From contig JAUCMP010000028.1 in assembly GCA_030770545.1 (NCBI GenBank), positions 12,047,501-12,111,500 of the forward strand: a stretch of 64,000 bases of DNA, read 5' to 3'. Below, in pieces: positions 20,117 to 30,661 of the stretch. Source of the stretch: Macropodus opercularis. Lineage: Eukaryota > Chordata > Actinopteri > Anabantiformes > Osphronemidae. Every line of letters begins with the position of its first letter. The stretch's first letter is position 1. Below the pieces are notes generated by a model. The model did not search any database, was not told where the DNA came from, and saw only the letters and a list, made by a program, of their open reading frames with translations. The position numbers and the translations under genes were made by a program.

Positions 20117-20513
20117 GACCTGCATGCTCGTGATGCCAGAGGCCGCCTCTTTTGGGCGCCCCTCGCTGGTCGCGGTGCAGTGTGTTGAACTGGCAGCGAG
20201 AAAGCGCCGTCTGCTTAGCACCGCCCACAGCCGTGCTCTCCTTGCACGCCCCCAGATCTCCCACATGACGATGCGCTGCAGGCCCGCTGAGCGTCGGGGC
20301 CTGTGCAGACGCACGTACATGAAGTTACACCCACACCTGGGTGAAACGCATGCGTTTCAAAGCATCGAACCACAAACACACTCACGCATATAAAGTGACA
20401 CAGGCAGGACACTCTGCAGCTCTGCGTGCACAAAACGCGAGGCCACGAGAAAGACTTGGGAGGGGTCGTCTCTCGACGCCGGCGTATTTCTCTGTTACTT
20501 TCACAAAACTCTG

Positions 20514-20636
20514 GCGGCTCTGCCGAGGGGCAAAGCCCAGCAAAAATTGACTCAACCCGTTTGAGTTCCTCTCCACGGAAATCTTTAGTAAAAGGCGAAA
20601 GACTTGTGCGTTATGAAGAGAAACCGGAGCGAAGAT
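20514..20636 (-). ncRNA. U5: U5 snRNA, array copy 4 (short promoter)
   Basis: Transcribed part intact. The same 25-bp upstream deletion as copy 2 puts the PSE-like element at 20655-20672, which is -19 to -36. Confidence 0.85.
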
Positions 20637-20783
20637 GGCCCCTCGTCTTCCCAGCCACAGCCGTCACGGAAGGCCCAGCTATTGCCGCTTGCTAGGCCCC
20701 TCCCCTTGCCCGGAGCCATGCGCCCGATAGGCTCTGTGCAATCAGAGTGGCTCACGACTAGGCTTTTGTCTTTGACAGCTGAC

Positions 20784-20946
20784 GAGGGGAGAGCGCGAAC
20801 GCAGTCCCCCACTACCACAAATTATGCAGTCGAGATTCCCGCATTTGGGGAATTCGCAGGGGTCAGACAGCCGGTGTGCAATGGCTGAGCCTCGCCCTGG
20901 GCGAACCACCTTCTTGATCATGGTATCTCCCCTGCCAGGTAAGTAT
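20784..20946 (-). ncRNA. U1: U1 snRNA, array copy 4 (A45G)
   Basis: Full-length U1 with one substitution from the other copies, A to G at RNA position 45 (plus base 20902). Confidence 0.95.
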
Positions 20947-21255
20947 GACTTGCTCCGCTCGCACTCAGGGAGCTCTCTCCGGGACTAACCACGCTCACTG
21001 ACGGTGCTGACAGTGGGAAGAAGGCAGCTTTGCGGAGCCTGCCGGTCTGCACCAGTTGTACTTTTCAGTAAAGGCTGGCGAACGTTAGTCGCTGTTCTCT
21101 CTCTGTCTTGTTGTTTTCTCTCAAAGGGGAGCAGACTTGTCCCATCATGCATTGCTGCCTTTTTCCACAGGAAATCCCATAGGCTGGACAGAAGGTGAGC
21201 CCGACAGAGCGGAGCGCAGCGCATTGACAACGGCTTGGCGTTGAACACAGAGTGT

Positions 21256-21445
21256 GGGGGTGCACTGTTCCCAGAAGCGCTGCAATACCAGGTCGATGCG
21301 TGGAGTGGACGGAGCAAGCCCCTGTTCCACCTCCCTGCTCCAAAAAGCAATTTAATATATGGTCCCCGGGTAGGGGACGTATCAGATATTAAACTGATAA
21401 GAACAGATACTACACTTGATCTTAGCCAAAAGGCCGAGAAGCGAT
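21256..21445 (-). ncRNA. U2: U2 snRNA, array copy 5 (G180A)
   Basis: Full-length U2. RNA position 180 is A in place of G (plus base 21266), in the terminal stem-loop region. A further change lies just 3' of the gene in the spacer. Confidence 0.95.
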
Positions 21446-21842
21446 GACCTGCATGCTCGTGATGCCAGAGGCCGCCTCTTTTGGGCGCCCCTCGCTGGTC
21501 GCGGTGCAGTGTGTTGAACTGGCAGCGAGAAAGCGCCGTCTGCTTAGCACCGCCCACAGCCGTGCTCTCCTTGCACGCCCCCAGATCTCCCACATGACGA
21601 TGCGCTGCAGGCCCGCTGAGCGTCGGGGCCTGTGCAGACGCACGTACATGAAGTTACACCCACACCTGGGTGAAACGCATGCGTTTCAAAGCATCGAACC
21701 ACAAACACACTCACGCATATAAAGTGACACAGGCAGGACACTCTGCAGCTCTGCGTGCACAAAACGCGAGGCCACGAGAAAGACTTGGGAGGGGTCGTCT
21801 CTCGACGCCGGCGTATTTCTCTGTTACTTTCACAAAACTCTG

Positions 21843-21965
21843 GCGGCTCTGCCGAGGGGCAAAGCCCAGCAAAAATTGACTCAACCCGTTTGAGTTCCTC
21901 TCCACGGAAATCTTTAGTAAAAGGCAAAAGACTTGTGCGTTATGAAGAGAAACCGGAGCGAAGAT
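21843..21965 (-). ncRNA. U5: U5 snRNA, array copy 5 (long promoter)
   Basis: Full-length U5 with normal PSE spacing (22009-22026). One base in the stem upstream of loop I region differs from copy 1 (GGCAAAAG for GGCGAAAG in plus orientation). Confidence 0.92.
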
Positions 21966-22137
21966 GGCCCGGGCCTCAAAGCGAAGCAGAGGCCCCTCGT
22001 CTTCCCAGCCACAGCCGTCACGGAAGGCCCAGCTATTGCCGCTTGCTAGGCCCCTCCCCTTGCCCGGAGCCATGCGCCCGATAGGCTCTGTGCAATCAGA
22101 GTGGCTCACGACTAGGCTTTTGTCTTTGACAGCTGAC

Positions 22138-22300
22138 GAGGGGAGAGCGCGAACGCAGTCCCCCACTACCACAAATTATGCAGTCGAGATTCCCGCATTT
22201 GGGGAATTCGCAGGGGTCAGACAGCCGGTGTGCAATGGCTGAGCCTCGCCCTGGGTGAACCACCTTCTTGATCATGGTATCTCCCCTGCCAGGTAAGTAT
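22138..22300 (-). ncRNA. U1: U1 snRNA, array copy 5
   Basis: Full-length 163-nt U1 with no lesion seen. Confidence 0.96.
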
Positions 22301-22590
22301 GACTTGCTCCGCTCGCACTCAGGGAGCTCTCTCCGGGACTAACCACGCTCACTGACGGTGCTGACAGTGGGAAGAAGGCAGCTTTGCGGAGCCTGCCGGT
22401 CTGCACCAGTTGTACTTTTCAGTAAAGGCTGGCGAACGTTAGTCGCTGTTTTCTCTCAAAGGGGAGCAGACTTGTCCCATCATGCATTGCTGCCTTTTTC
22501 CACAGGAAATCCCATAGGCTGGACAGAAGGTGAGCCCGACAGAGCGGAGCGCAGCGCATTGACAATGGCTTGGCGTTGAACACAGAGTGT

Positions 22591-22780
22591 GGGGGTGCAC
22601 CGTTCCCAGAAGCGCTGCAATACCAGGTCGATGCGTGGAGTGGACGGAGCAAGCCCCTGTTCCACCTCCCTGCTCCAAAAAGCAATTTAATATATGGTCC
22701 CCGGGTAGGGGACGTATCAGATATTAAACTGATAAGAACAGATACTACACTTGATCTTAGCCAAAAGGCCGAGAAGCGAT
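22591..22780 (-). ncRNA. U2: U2 snRNA, array copy 6
   Basis: Full-length U2 with array-consensus sequence. Its promoter is retained to about -116 (PSE-like site at 22825-22841), after which the array breaks, so any distal enhancer element would be lost. Confidence 0.95.
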
Positions 22781-22897
22781 GACCTGCATGCTCGTGATGC
22801 CAGAGGCCGCCTCTTTTGGGCGCCCCTCGCTGGTCGCGGTGCAGTGTGTTGAACTGGCAGCGAGAAAGCGCCGTCTGCTTAGCACCGCCCACAGCCT

Positions 22898-23006
22898 CGG
22901 GTTAAGTCAATTTTTGCTGGGCCTTGCCCCTCGGCAGAGCCGCCAGAGTTTTGTGAAAGCAACAGAGAAATACACCGGCGTTGAGAGACGACCCCTCCGA
23001 AGTCTG
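22898..23006 (+). pseudogene. U5: inverted U5 3' fragment with its 3' box
   Basis: About 46 nt of U5 (Sm site and 3' hairpin, to ~22943) and the following 3' box and spacer appear on the plus strand, opposite to every other snRNA in the array. It differs from the array U5 at several bases, so it is an older or separate lineage. It marks an inversion junction between the array and the right arm. Confidence 0.85.
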
Positions 23007-23077
<71 letters not shown>

Positions 23078-23102
23078 GTCTGTATGTATGTATTTATGTA
23101 TG
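23007..23102. repeat. (TCTA)n microsatellite
   Basis: About 17 TCTA repeats to ~23076, then degenerate TGTATG repeats. It separates the inverted U5 fragment from the right arm. Confidence 0.95.
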
Positions 23103-23502
23103 TGAAAAAAACCTTCTGCTGGAACGGGGGAGGAAGAGGACTTGTAGCAGCAGCCTCCTTTCCCAATCCGGTACAGGTCAACACACAACCTGTTGCTGGT
23201 GTGCGTGCAAGCAAGCTGTAGGTTTTACTCCGGTTAAAGCAGTAGGAAATGGACTTGATTAGCTCAGAACTGTTACAATGCCCCCACCCCCTGCTTTGGC
23301 GCTTTCGGGCTTTGGGGTTTAAATTTCCGTTATTAACTGTGTCTATTTATACCTTGCTAGTGTGTCTTCCATTGCCCCAACCTCTAGCTCGATTTGTTGC
23401 ACGATTAAATTAAGTGTACAGACAAAGTTGTCTCGGCTAATTGCTAGACCTGCGCTGCAGTGGTTTTGTTTTTTTTCCAATTTGCTAAATTGTCTTAGGG
23501 AG

Positions 23503-23878
23503 GGGCGGCACGGTGGTGTGGTGGTTAGCGCTGTCGCCTCACAGCAAGAAGGTCCCGGGTTTGATTCCTGGAGGCGACCGGGGGCCTTTCTGTGTGGAGT
23601 TTGCATGTTCTCCCCGTGTCTGCGTGGGTTTTCTCCGGGGTCTCCGGTTTCCTCCCACAGTCAAAAGACATGCAGTTAGGTCAATTGGTTGGATGCGTAA
23701 ATTGCCCATAGGTGTGAGTGTGTGTATGACTGTGATTGTGTGTCTATATATGTGGCCCTGCGATGGACTGGCGATCTGTCCAGGGTGTACCCTGCCTCTC
23801 GCCCAAAGCCAGCTGGGATAGGCTCCAGCACGCCCGCGACCCCTTCGGGGAAAAAGCGGAAGAAGATGGATGGATGGA
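23503..23878 (+). mobile_element. tRNA-derived SINE, ~376 bp, with TSD
   Basis: The head carries pol III box A-like (GTGGTTAGCGC) and box B-like (GGTTTGATTCC) sequences. A body common in teleost genomes follows, and the tail ends in (GGAT)n. A 12-bp duplication, TGTCTTAGGGAG, flanks it at 23491-23502 and 23879-23890. The left arm holds the empty site once, near 10231-10245. Confidence 0.85.
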
Positions 23879-24837
23879 TGTCTTAGGGAGTCACTTTCAG
23901 TTAATAGGCTACTGTAGTTTGTTTTCTAGAACCAGTTTAGTGATTAGTTTTGCTGATTTAGTTTTTGTCTTGTCATTTTCTGTCACTCTGTAACTTGCGG
24001 CCAGTCGTGAATAGCGGGAACAGACTTTCAGCCAATGAAATTGCAGCATTTCTCTCTCTCTCTCCAGGGTGCTGAACTGCTTTCTGAATCCCGGTTCGAT
24101 TCCCAGTCACGGCAGAGTTTGTGCAACATGATTAAAGATAATTGATGAGTTCTATTGTTTTAACGGTTTACTAACGGTAAATTTACACAAAATGTAATTG
24201 TTTAACCTTTTTTATGATTAGTAGTAGTACTATTAGCATGTCAAATACACCATTCATTTATAAATAGATTTAGAGACATTACTCATGTAAAGTATTTATT
24301 TGAACATAATCAAACTTATGCACACGTACATAAAAGCAATACACTATCAATACAATATCACAAAATTAAACATAAATGAGTATACTACACGTCTCATTCT
24401 TTTTTCTTCCCATGTTAAAGAAAGTGGATGCCTGAAACTCTTTCCAGGTCATCTTCCTATTTATGCCTTTTACTTTATAAAATGATAAGACAAGGCAGTG
24501 AAGGAATGTAAATAGTTAAAAGCTTAGATAGCAGGATGCAGGCAGACAACAGAACAAGCTGAATTAAAGTACAGTTTAAATCACATCAAGTTTAGAGAGT
24601 AGTAGAGTAGAACAGCCAGTCACAGTCCATTAACAGTATGTGGAGAGCAGGATGTTAGGAAAAGAGCAGACGAGTTGCATGTAAGTGAAACATGCCCGAA
24701 TAAGGGCGACTGGGTGAATGTGTGTAGAAGGAATGTGCTTAAATAAGGCACCAAGGAGACATAGAGCATCCATGGAGACGAACACCAGACCACGTTTCAC
24801 AACTGAAAGATGCTCTGTTTAGTATAAAAATACATAC

Positions 24838-25006
24838 TTTCCTGGAATTCCAGGAAAGCCGGCGTGAATGTGGAGGCTGTTTGGGCCCCGTTTCAGTTCC
24901 ATGTTACAAAAGCGACACTTGCGTCCTGTGGACCAAGGCTCAGTTCTTTTTCTTTTTGTTGGAATCTGAGGGGGAAAATAGCTGGGAGCAGTTGGTGATG
25001 GCTGGC
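24838..25006 (-). other. exon-like block with Cys/His motif
   Basis: On the minus strand the block follows TTCTAG and ends before GTATGT, giving a 169-nt open segment. It includes a basic KRKR stretch, then KCRFCNMELKRGPNS and a HIHAGFPG motif, which could bind zinc. The left arm has the first part only, fused to unrelated sequence. I cannot name the family. Confidence 0.3.
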
Positions 25007-25688
25007 CTAGAACAATTACAACAATGACAAGAAGAGTGTGAGACTTGAGTTTACCTATTTAACATGTGCACAACCAAATCAACTATTTCAACACTTACTT
25101 TGTGCTCTCCTTGCAGATGGCGGCTTCAGCAGAGGTTGACCAGTCACTGCAGACCTCTCTGGAGAAGAATGCGTCTCTACAAACCTGGAAAGTTTTATTA
25201 ATTACAACAAAACAAAGAAACATGGAAACACTTTAAATTTCCGAACAATACCTTTTTATTACTTGCAGCTGTTCCTTTGGTAAAAACAGCATCAAGGATA
25301 GCAACCACATGTTCTTCTGTTGTGATGCAGTTCAGATGTTAGGCTGAAAATTAAATTCCCGACTTTTTGACTCTAAGTCCTGACACAGGGAGACAACGCA
25401 AGCATCCCCCTAAAGAAACGACATCTAGACGTAACCACCAAGTGTCTGAGTTGAAGCCCCCTGGTTCCCTCTGAAGCTCTTTTTCTTAAACACAGCCTTG
25501 TTTTGCACTGATCGCTCGCTACCACTGCCACCGGAAGTCATGTTCTGCTTTACACTTGTCACGTCATCGCGTTCGTCCAATGGCTTGAGCGACGATCGAA
25601 CTTTCGCTCTTTATTTTTGCACTTCAAAATAAAAGCACAGACCGGAAGTCTACCCAAAAATGATGAAAAATTATGAAAAATACTATTT

Positions 25689-25737
25689 AAAATGAGGAAC
25701 GCTTCACGAATTTGCGTGTCATCCTTGCGCAGGGGCC

Positions 25738-25780
<43 letters not shown>

Positions 25781-25793
25781 ACCGAAGTAACAC
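25689..25793 (-). ncRNA. U6: U6 snRNA, full length
   Basis: A 105-nt gene. The catalytic core, including ACAGAGA, AGATTAGCATGGCCCC and the 3' internal stem, matches vertebrate U6 exactly as far as I can read. The 5' stem differs from human, but its changes keep pairing around the UUCG loop. It ends in TTTT, a pol III stop. U6 pairs with U4 and then U2 in the spliceosome. A TATA-like element lies at -22 to -31. Whether it is expressed is unknown; many fish U6 copies are pseudogenes. Confidence 0.85.
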
Positions 25794-25814
25794 AACAACC
25801 CTCAGACTCTGGCC

Positions 25815-25824
25815 TGTATTTGTA
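25815..25824 (-). promoter_or_regulatory. TATA-like element of U6
   Basis: TACAAATACA at -22 to -31, the place of the TATA box in pol III U6 promoters. No convincing PSE was identified further upstream. Confidence 0.35.
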
Positions 25825-27250
25825 GGGGCCCCGACCCGGACCAGCGTGGGGCTGTGGTGGGTATGTGCTGAGGCCGTGGGGGCAAAGCAGCTTCTAGTGG
25901 CTTCAGCGGGACAGGGAACGTCTGTGTACGCAGGCCTGGGCCGTGTGTTGGGACATCTGTGTCTGTTGTGAAGCACCGTGACCCAGTCGGACTCGATCTG
26001 GCTGCGTTCTAGTCCAGTCCTCCTGCTCAGGATTCCACAGGGCTGATGGGAAACTCTGCAAATCAGCCTTTGCGTCACACGCTGAGGATTGGAGGACTGC
26101 AGGCCACGCAACAAAAGATTAACTCCTCCTCTGACAACTACTGCCTCTAGCCCCCTCCCCGCTGAGCGAGGGGGAAGGGAAAGAGGCAGGGGAGGGCGGG
26201 AGAAACACGCAAACACGCTCAGCTGCAGCAGGAGGGGTCCTCACCTATACACAGACGGGGGCTTCAGCAGCTGGGATGGACCGGGTCTCCTCTGGCCGGG
26301 TTCTGCTGGTACGTCGGCTCTGACAGAAGACACGAGCAGCTGATTGATGAGGAATCGGCCTGAGGACAAAGACCCGGAAGACACAGGACAGACGTCTACG
26401 GCTGAGCTCACTTGACTCATCAGGGTCAGAAACTGGACTCTGACTGTGGGGACGAGGATTCTGCTGCTTTAACACCAACACCGTCAGACTGAAGAGACAG
26501 AAACTGCTGTACTCAACAGGAATGTCAGGTTTCAGCCTGTAACAAAGTCACAGCTGATATCAGTCACTGATTTAACTCTGGCCTGTTTCTAATTTGTGTG
26601 ACGCCTGTGATTATTCATGGAAAGACAATAAACAACAATAAAAGGCAATAAAACCTGTTCACGTTTGTACAAAAACATCGCCTGCAGTTCCTCAGAGTCA
26701 CCAGCAGATGTCAGTCTGTGTACACACATTGAAACCAGCAACACCAGCAAACGCCAAATCTGAAACGGGAGCAGATGAACTTTAGGACCTGGTCCTGTAA
26801 GTCTTTCAAAAGGCACAAGATTTACATTAGGAAAACACACGCACGGCACCAAACAAAAGGATAAAACCTATAAACAATGAAAATCTAGTCTCAGTGTGCC
26901 TGACAGACCTGTTTCTCTCTTTAGTGGCTCCAGAGCATCTCTTCAGGTCATTTCTGTATCAGCGTGTAGCTGTTGAGTTCAGTAACTTGGTAGCGTTCAG
27001 AACTTTCTCTCTCGTCTTGGTGGTTTTTCTTAGTAACTCTGCCTGTTTCTCCATCTGTTCACGCGTTTCAACAAAATATTCCGTGTTGTTGAAGTTCAGC
27101 GTCTTGTCTGGAGACGACGTTTAAGTTCACGTGGAACCGTGTTGGACAACTTTTCCCTCACACCATAGTGGAGTTGGTTGTTGGTTGTTACACGCGTGAA
27201 CAGAAGAGTCTTGTTCCAGTGTCAGTTGAGTTTCTTTAATAATGTGAACT
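25825..27250. other. no gene recognised
   Basis: Mixed-composition sequence with only short open frames. I see no splice-consistent coding set, RNA gene or complete mobile element here. Confidence 0.4.
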
Positions 27251-27357
27251 GCAACGCAGAACACAACACAGTCACAGTCCGCTCAGCCAGCGCTTCTGGC
27301 TGCTAATGCTACAGCTCCCGCTCTGTGTCTGCTTCTCCTGCTATGCAGGGGTCACCA
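27251..27357 (+). repeat. ~107-bp repeat, copy 1
   Basis: Shares about 107 bp, from GCAAC(G/A)CAGAACACAACA to GCAGGG(G/A)TCACC, with 27652-27766. Confidence 0.85.
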
Positions 27358-27651
27358 CGTACATCATAGACCATTAACTAAATACATAGCCGCTTCTTAA
27401 CGGTATTACAATAACGTAATTTACAGTGTGACATGAACAAACACTTCGAACAACACTGTTCATATAATTACCCTTAGCAACGTAACTCAATGCGATGACA
27501 TGCTACAAACCGATAGCGCGCTCACATTATGACTTGTGACTTCTGTCACTTCAAAACAAACAAAGTAAAATATCTAACACGATCATATGGCCTCTGAAGG
27601 AGCAATGCTCAGCATACAAACAATGATACTGCTTGTGCACTTTCCTCACCT

Positions 27652-27766
27652 GCAACACAGAACACAACACAGTCACAGTCCGCTCAGCCAGCGCTTCTGG
27701 CTGCTAATGCTACAGCTCGCGCTCTGTGTCTGTGTCTGCTTCGGCTCCTGCTATGCAGGGATCACC
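27652..27766 (+). repeat. ~107-bp repeat, copy 2
   Basis: Second copy of the repeat at 27251-27357, with a short extra GTGTCT segment. About 290 bp of unrelated sequence lies between the copies. Confidence 0.85.
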
Positions 27767-30028
27767 GCGGCAGTGAACACATCACGCTGCCACCTAGTGG
27801 CGAAAATTGATTATCGCTCCGCCGAAGCAAAGCAGGTGAGAATCTCCCCGTCCCAGTGGCCACACAGCGTTAAGTAGAAGACTGATCTGTGATCTGGACA
27901 GGATGCCCTGGCGCCATAAATGTCCAGTGCGCCACACCGTCGTCAGAGTTTCTCCGTCTGTTCCCTGCGTGTCTCACCAGAAGTAGGACTGTGTTGAACC
28001 GCATTTAGCCAGTGCGTCCAGCTGGTGGCGGTGGGGCGTTCACTTGCTCTCTGTAGAAGAGAGCTTCGTTGTTGTGCTGAAACAACCAGGTCGAACTGGA
28101 TGATGCTCCACAGGTGTCGAGGAAGCTTAATGCTCACAGCACTAGATGACAGACATGGTTCAGTCTGAGATGTTGACAGTCACTCAACGTTCCATTTGAT
28201 GCATTTAGGTACAACTACATGTGTTAAATTGTGTTTGTAGTACGTCCAGTCTAGAAGGTTCCACTGGTTCCGCTTTGCTTGAGATGGAAAGAAGCTGCTG
28301 TAATAAGAGTAATCAACAATACATTGTTTAACTGTAACATAAATGTCATTATGCAGAATCAGAGCGACAACAGAAACAGTAAAGATCAGCTCAGAATTCA
28401 CCAAAACATCAGTGAGATCACATGATGTCATATGAGTGACAGGCTGGCTGTAATAACGTAGCTGAGAAAGGCTTTGAGACTAAGCAAACATCGTCTCTCA
28501 TCAGTGCTTTCCCCACTTGATCAGCCTGTGGAATCAGTTCCCACAGTTCCGGTGCCTTCCCCTCAGCTCCCCTGTATTGATACTCCACCTCATTCACGCC
28601 TGTGGTTGCCAGCTTGTCAGGTCACCCACCTGTGCTTCACTCTTCACCCACATCCCAGCTCTGGAAGACGCCCAGGCTACGTGAATTCTGGTTTTGTCAT
28701 TCATAGTGCTGCCTTTTCATAGCCTCTAGTGGCCGGAGGGACATACTGTCACTCATTCAAACTATTTGTGTAACTCTCCACCTGTGAACAGACACGTTCC
28801 TAATGAGCTGCTCCAGCTCTTTCCAGGGTGATTTAGCTCAGTGCTAGAAGAAAAGGCCACTTCAGAATAGTCCAGTGTTTTGTTTATAGCCGTTACTCAA
28901 TGATTTGCCAGTGTGTATCTTTGGCCCTACCCTATGACCAGCTCTAACACTGGGCAGCACATTCCATCCCAGTATGTCTTGATTGAGTTATATGTGCCAT
29001 CTGTAGATGCAGGACACCCATGTGAACAGAATGATAAAGGTTTGAAAGACACTGTAGTATAATATGTCCCTATGGCCTTGCGATTTAAGCAGTAAATTGG
29101 ATTGATGCTTTTATTTTTAAAGGACGCAGAGGAAGTATGCGAAATTACTAATCAATCAAACAGTCTTAACTAATCCGATGAACATAGTGATGTGCAAGAA
29201 ACACACACAGTTATCTGTATTCAGTTGAGCTTTTTCATATTTTAACAATTTCTTGCTTTTGTTTTTTTTAAACATAAGGTTTGTAGAAGAAAGTCATTAT
29301 CAATAAGAAAAAACTTTCATGAGTTAGTACAAAAGAGGTGTGAAAAGACATGACATGAGAAGAAATTTGAGACCATAGCGCCACCCCGTGGTGAGAAGGC
29401 TGATCTGCCACAATAAATTAAAGCCAGTCCACCCCCAGATGAAGCCCAGCATCCACATTATAATCATCACAAGACGATATGATCGTAACCTCTTGTTCTG
29501 ATTTGGGAGCTTGATGCGAGCACTTGAAGGCATCATCAGTCCCAATGACAGATAATGAAGTTTCTGTTTACTTCAATGACAACTGTGAACCAACAGTTTG
29601 GTGCATTTAATGACCTGCTGTTTCCTGATATAACTATACTACTATAAGAACTGTGTCTTTACTGTGTGTAATAATTATGATGATGATGTAACAAGTAGAA
29701 ACAAGAACAAGAACTAAATCTGGAAACCAAACTATGAACAAATAAACAAAAAACGCTGCCTAGCACAGGAACCACCGAGATCAATAACCAAACGATCAAA
29801 AGCTTCACAATAACTAAGAACAGAAAAACCCAAGATTAAATTAATTACAGACGACCAGTTTGGCAAAACACTATGAACTCAAATAGCTGCACAACCCACT
29901 CTTTGCCACCACCATCTCTACCAGGGTGCAACACACCACACTTTTCTTCTGCAGGAAAAAAAAAAGAGACAGCCTCTCAGCACAGAGCTGAGACGGTGAT
30001 CAGACGGAAGAGGAGGAGGCACTAGTGC
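27767..30028. other. no gene recognised
   Basis: Only short open frames. A 73-codon frame on the minus strand at 29324-29545 is hydrophobic and tryptophan-rich, but its other frame is equally open and no family is recognised. Confidence 0.4.
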
Positions 30029-30100
30029 ACTTTCATGCATTTTTTTAGCCAACAGAACATCAAGAGATCGAGCTTTGAAACGGGAGGTTGGGCCTTGACC
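30029..30100 (+). repeat. LTR-like dispersed segment, copy 1
   Basis: Nearly identical to 31871-31943 (ACTTTCATGCATTTTTTT to GGGCCTTGACC). A related tail (CACTCAAACTCCTGTGTG) recurs at ~30114 and ~31094. These may be pieces of decayed LTRs. Confidence 0.6.
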
Positions 30101-30207
30101 TCAGAAGCTGCATTCACTCAAACTCCTGTGTGCGTGATTCAATAGATACTCTGTCAGATAGTTTTAGTCTGAGTGTGTGTCTTCTCTAATGAACAAGTCG
30201 TATGTTC

Positions 30208-30661
30208 CATACTCCTTACCATCCATCGTTTTTTATGTTGTGACGTGTGCTTGTATGATTGTGATGTCTTGAACACCTTGTCTTGACCTTTGAAGCTCAG
30301 TGGATATAAACAGCAACTGTGTCCAAAACGTATCGTTTGTGAGGGGAACTAGACTGAACAGAAAGCGTTTTCTCTCTCTCCCTTCATGGTTGTCTCTCTG
30401 TTTAATCCAACCACTGTGTGTATTTGACTCAACTCATACTCCTTACCATCCATCGTTTTTTATGTTGTGACGTGTGCTTGTATGATTGTGATGTCTTGAA
30501 CACCTTGTCTTGACCTTTGAAGCTCAGTGGACATAAACAGCAACTGTGTCCAAAACGTATCGTTTGTGAGGGGAACTAGACTGAACAGAAAGCGTTTTCT
30601 CTCTCTCCCTTCATGGTTGTCTTTCTCTTTCATCCAACCACTGTGTGTATTTGACTCAACT
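30208..30661 (+). repeat. 227-bp tandem duplication
   Basis: Two head-to-tail copies, 30208-30434 and 30435-30661, more than 95% identical by eye (differences such as GATATAAAC/GACATAAAC). The unit carries no recognisable gene. Confidence 0.9.

Larger units (their letters stand above)
10763..22896 (-). repeat. tandem U2-U5-U1 snRNA array, unit 1,354/1,329 bp
   Basis: Distances between successive U2 starts are 1354, 1329, 6469 (1354 plus a LINE and its 45-bp duplication), 1329 and 1335 bp. Each unit carries, in plus coordinates, U2, U5 and U1, all transcribed from the minus strand. Long and short units alternate L-S-L-S-L. The difference is a 25-bp deletion between the U5 start and its PSE, bounded by GGCCC direct repeats. 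The last unit also lacks 19 bp in the U1-U2 spacer. Units are nearly identical, which points to homogenisation. The left end is a partial unit with a deleted U2 and the right end breaks off 116 bp upstream of a U2 start. Confidence 0.95.
23112..25793. repeat. right inverted arm flanking the snRNA array
   Basis: Reverse complement of the left arm at 7969-10620 with several indels. It contains a SINE (23503-23878) missing from the left arm and about 0.7 kb (roughly 24200-24920) that the left arm has lost or replaced. It ends outward in a full-length U6 gene. Confidence 0.85.

Noticed and set aside
10941..22892. Many repeated open frames of 60-202 codons on both strands of the snRNA array
   Set aside because: They recur only because the DNA unit recurs; they overlap snRNA genes and promoters and have no domains.
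10763..22896. 5S rRNA, U4 snRNA or a CRISPR-like array within the repeats
   Set aside because: I looked for 5S and U4 core sequences on both strands and saw none; the repeat is a 1.3-kb gene-bearing unit, not a spacer array.
7969..25793. Inverted arms as terminal inverted repeats of a giant DNA transposon
   Set aside because: No target-site duplication, transposase or short conserved termini seen at the outer edges; the arms end at U6-derived sequence.
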